The position numbers and the translations under genes were made by a program. Positions 46,455-46,544 of a stretch of DNA of 46,544 bases are shown here, in pieces. The stretch is taken from assembly GCA_030627205.1 (NCBI GenBank), contig DAOUSN010000019.1:1-46544 (forward strand), read 5' to 3'. Numbering within the stretch: the stretch's first letter is position 1; every line of letters begins with the position of its first letter. The stretch is from Methylococcaceae bacterium. Its GTDB lineage: Bacteria; Pseudomonadota; Gammaproteobacteria; Methylococcales; Methylomonadaceae. The notes below the pieces were generated by a model. That model was not told the DNA's origin, did not search any database, and saw only the letters and a program-made list of their open reading frames with translations.

Positions 46455-46544
46455 ATGGATAAATATCGTCTTTCAAAAACAGCTTTTACTCGCACTCGTA
46501 TTCTTACTTTTCCAACACTAATCCTCTTTTTACTTAACTTTAGA
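46455..46544 (+). mobile_element. IS4-type transposase, 5' end only, cut by window edge
   Basis: The frame from ATG 46455 runs off the window and reads MDKYRLSKTAFTRTRILTFP followed by TLILFLLNF. The SKTAFTRxRxLxFPTLxxFLLN pattern is typical of the N terminus of IS4-family transposases. The same frame is open from about 46389 with coding-like sequence (EELNNTINSFLF), so the true start may be upstream through a non-ATG codon, or the 5' end may be shifted; an ATG at 46394 is in another frame. Confidence 0.7.

Overview
The window looks like a chromosomal segment of an AT-rich gammaproteobacterial methylotroph, most likely a type I methanotroph (Methylococcales). The main reason is the complete ribulose monophosphate (RuMP) carbon-fixation block on the minus strand (about 29150 to 21950): hexulose-6-phosphate synthase, phosphohexuloisomerase, transketolase, transaldolase and class II fructose-bisphosphate aldolase. 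Gene orders mltG-tmk-holB-pilZ-tatD, ftsY-ftsE-ftsX and pdxA-rsmA are typical of gammaproteobacteria. No methane monooxygenase, rRNA, tRNA or CRISPR array is present here.

Layout. 1-3723: the 3' end of tatC, then a minus-strand operon of an unknown protein with ten perfect 9-bp repeats, a small P-loop GTPase and a YejF-like double ABC ATPase. 3840-7624: mltG-tmk-holB-pilZ-tatD. 7649-9937: a lipoprotein candidate and a DUF4105 protein. 10157-11125: accA. 11297-16588: cytochrome oxidase assembly genes (DUF2909, SURF1, an accessory protein) running into an open reading frame that joins a CtaA/COX15-like membrane domain to a complete FtsY NG domain, followed by ftsE and ftsX. 16620-21859: a CHASE8-type hybrid histidine kinase divergent from a YfiR homologue and a TonB-dependent receptor. 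21950-29160: RuMP cluster. 29463-37752: a zinc-ribbon membrane protein, SPOR protein, argS, pdxA-rsmA, tusA, cysG, a small cytochrome c and yqaA. 37843-42902: dbpA, a cupin, a 7TM hybrid kinase and a LuxR-type regulator. 42903-46544: an eroded accessory tail with a broken RCC1-repeat gene, a palindromic repeat element abutting a broken HsdR-like fragment, a VapBC-like pair and the start of an IS4-type transposase.

The two observations most worth following are (1) the in-frame CtaA-FtsY fusion, which would give the essential SRP receptor a polytopic membrane anchor and has no usable separate ftsY start codon, and (2) a pair of unrecognised proteins encoded between transketolase and transaldolase that carry nine and four copies of a short motif, [TS]-[GS]-V-x-[KRQ]-Y-[LMI]. 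One is soluble and one membrane-anchored, which suggests a multivalent scaffold near central C1 metabolism. A third is the YfiR / CHASE8 kinase / TonB receptor module, in which the periplasmic repressor logic known from YfiR-YfiN appears to act on a histidine kinase.

All assignments come from reading translated motifs and gene order. No database search was run, so family names are recognition calls and functional links between neighbours are inference.
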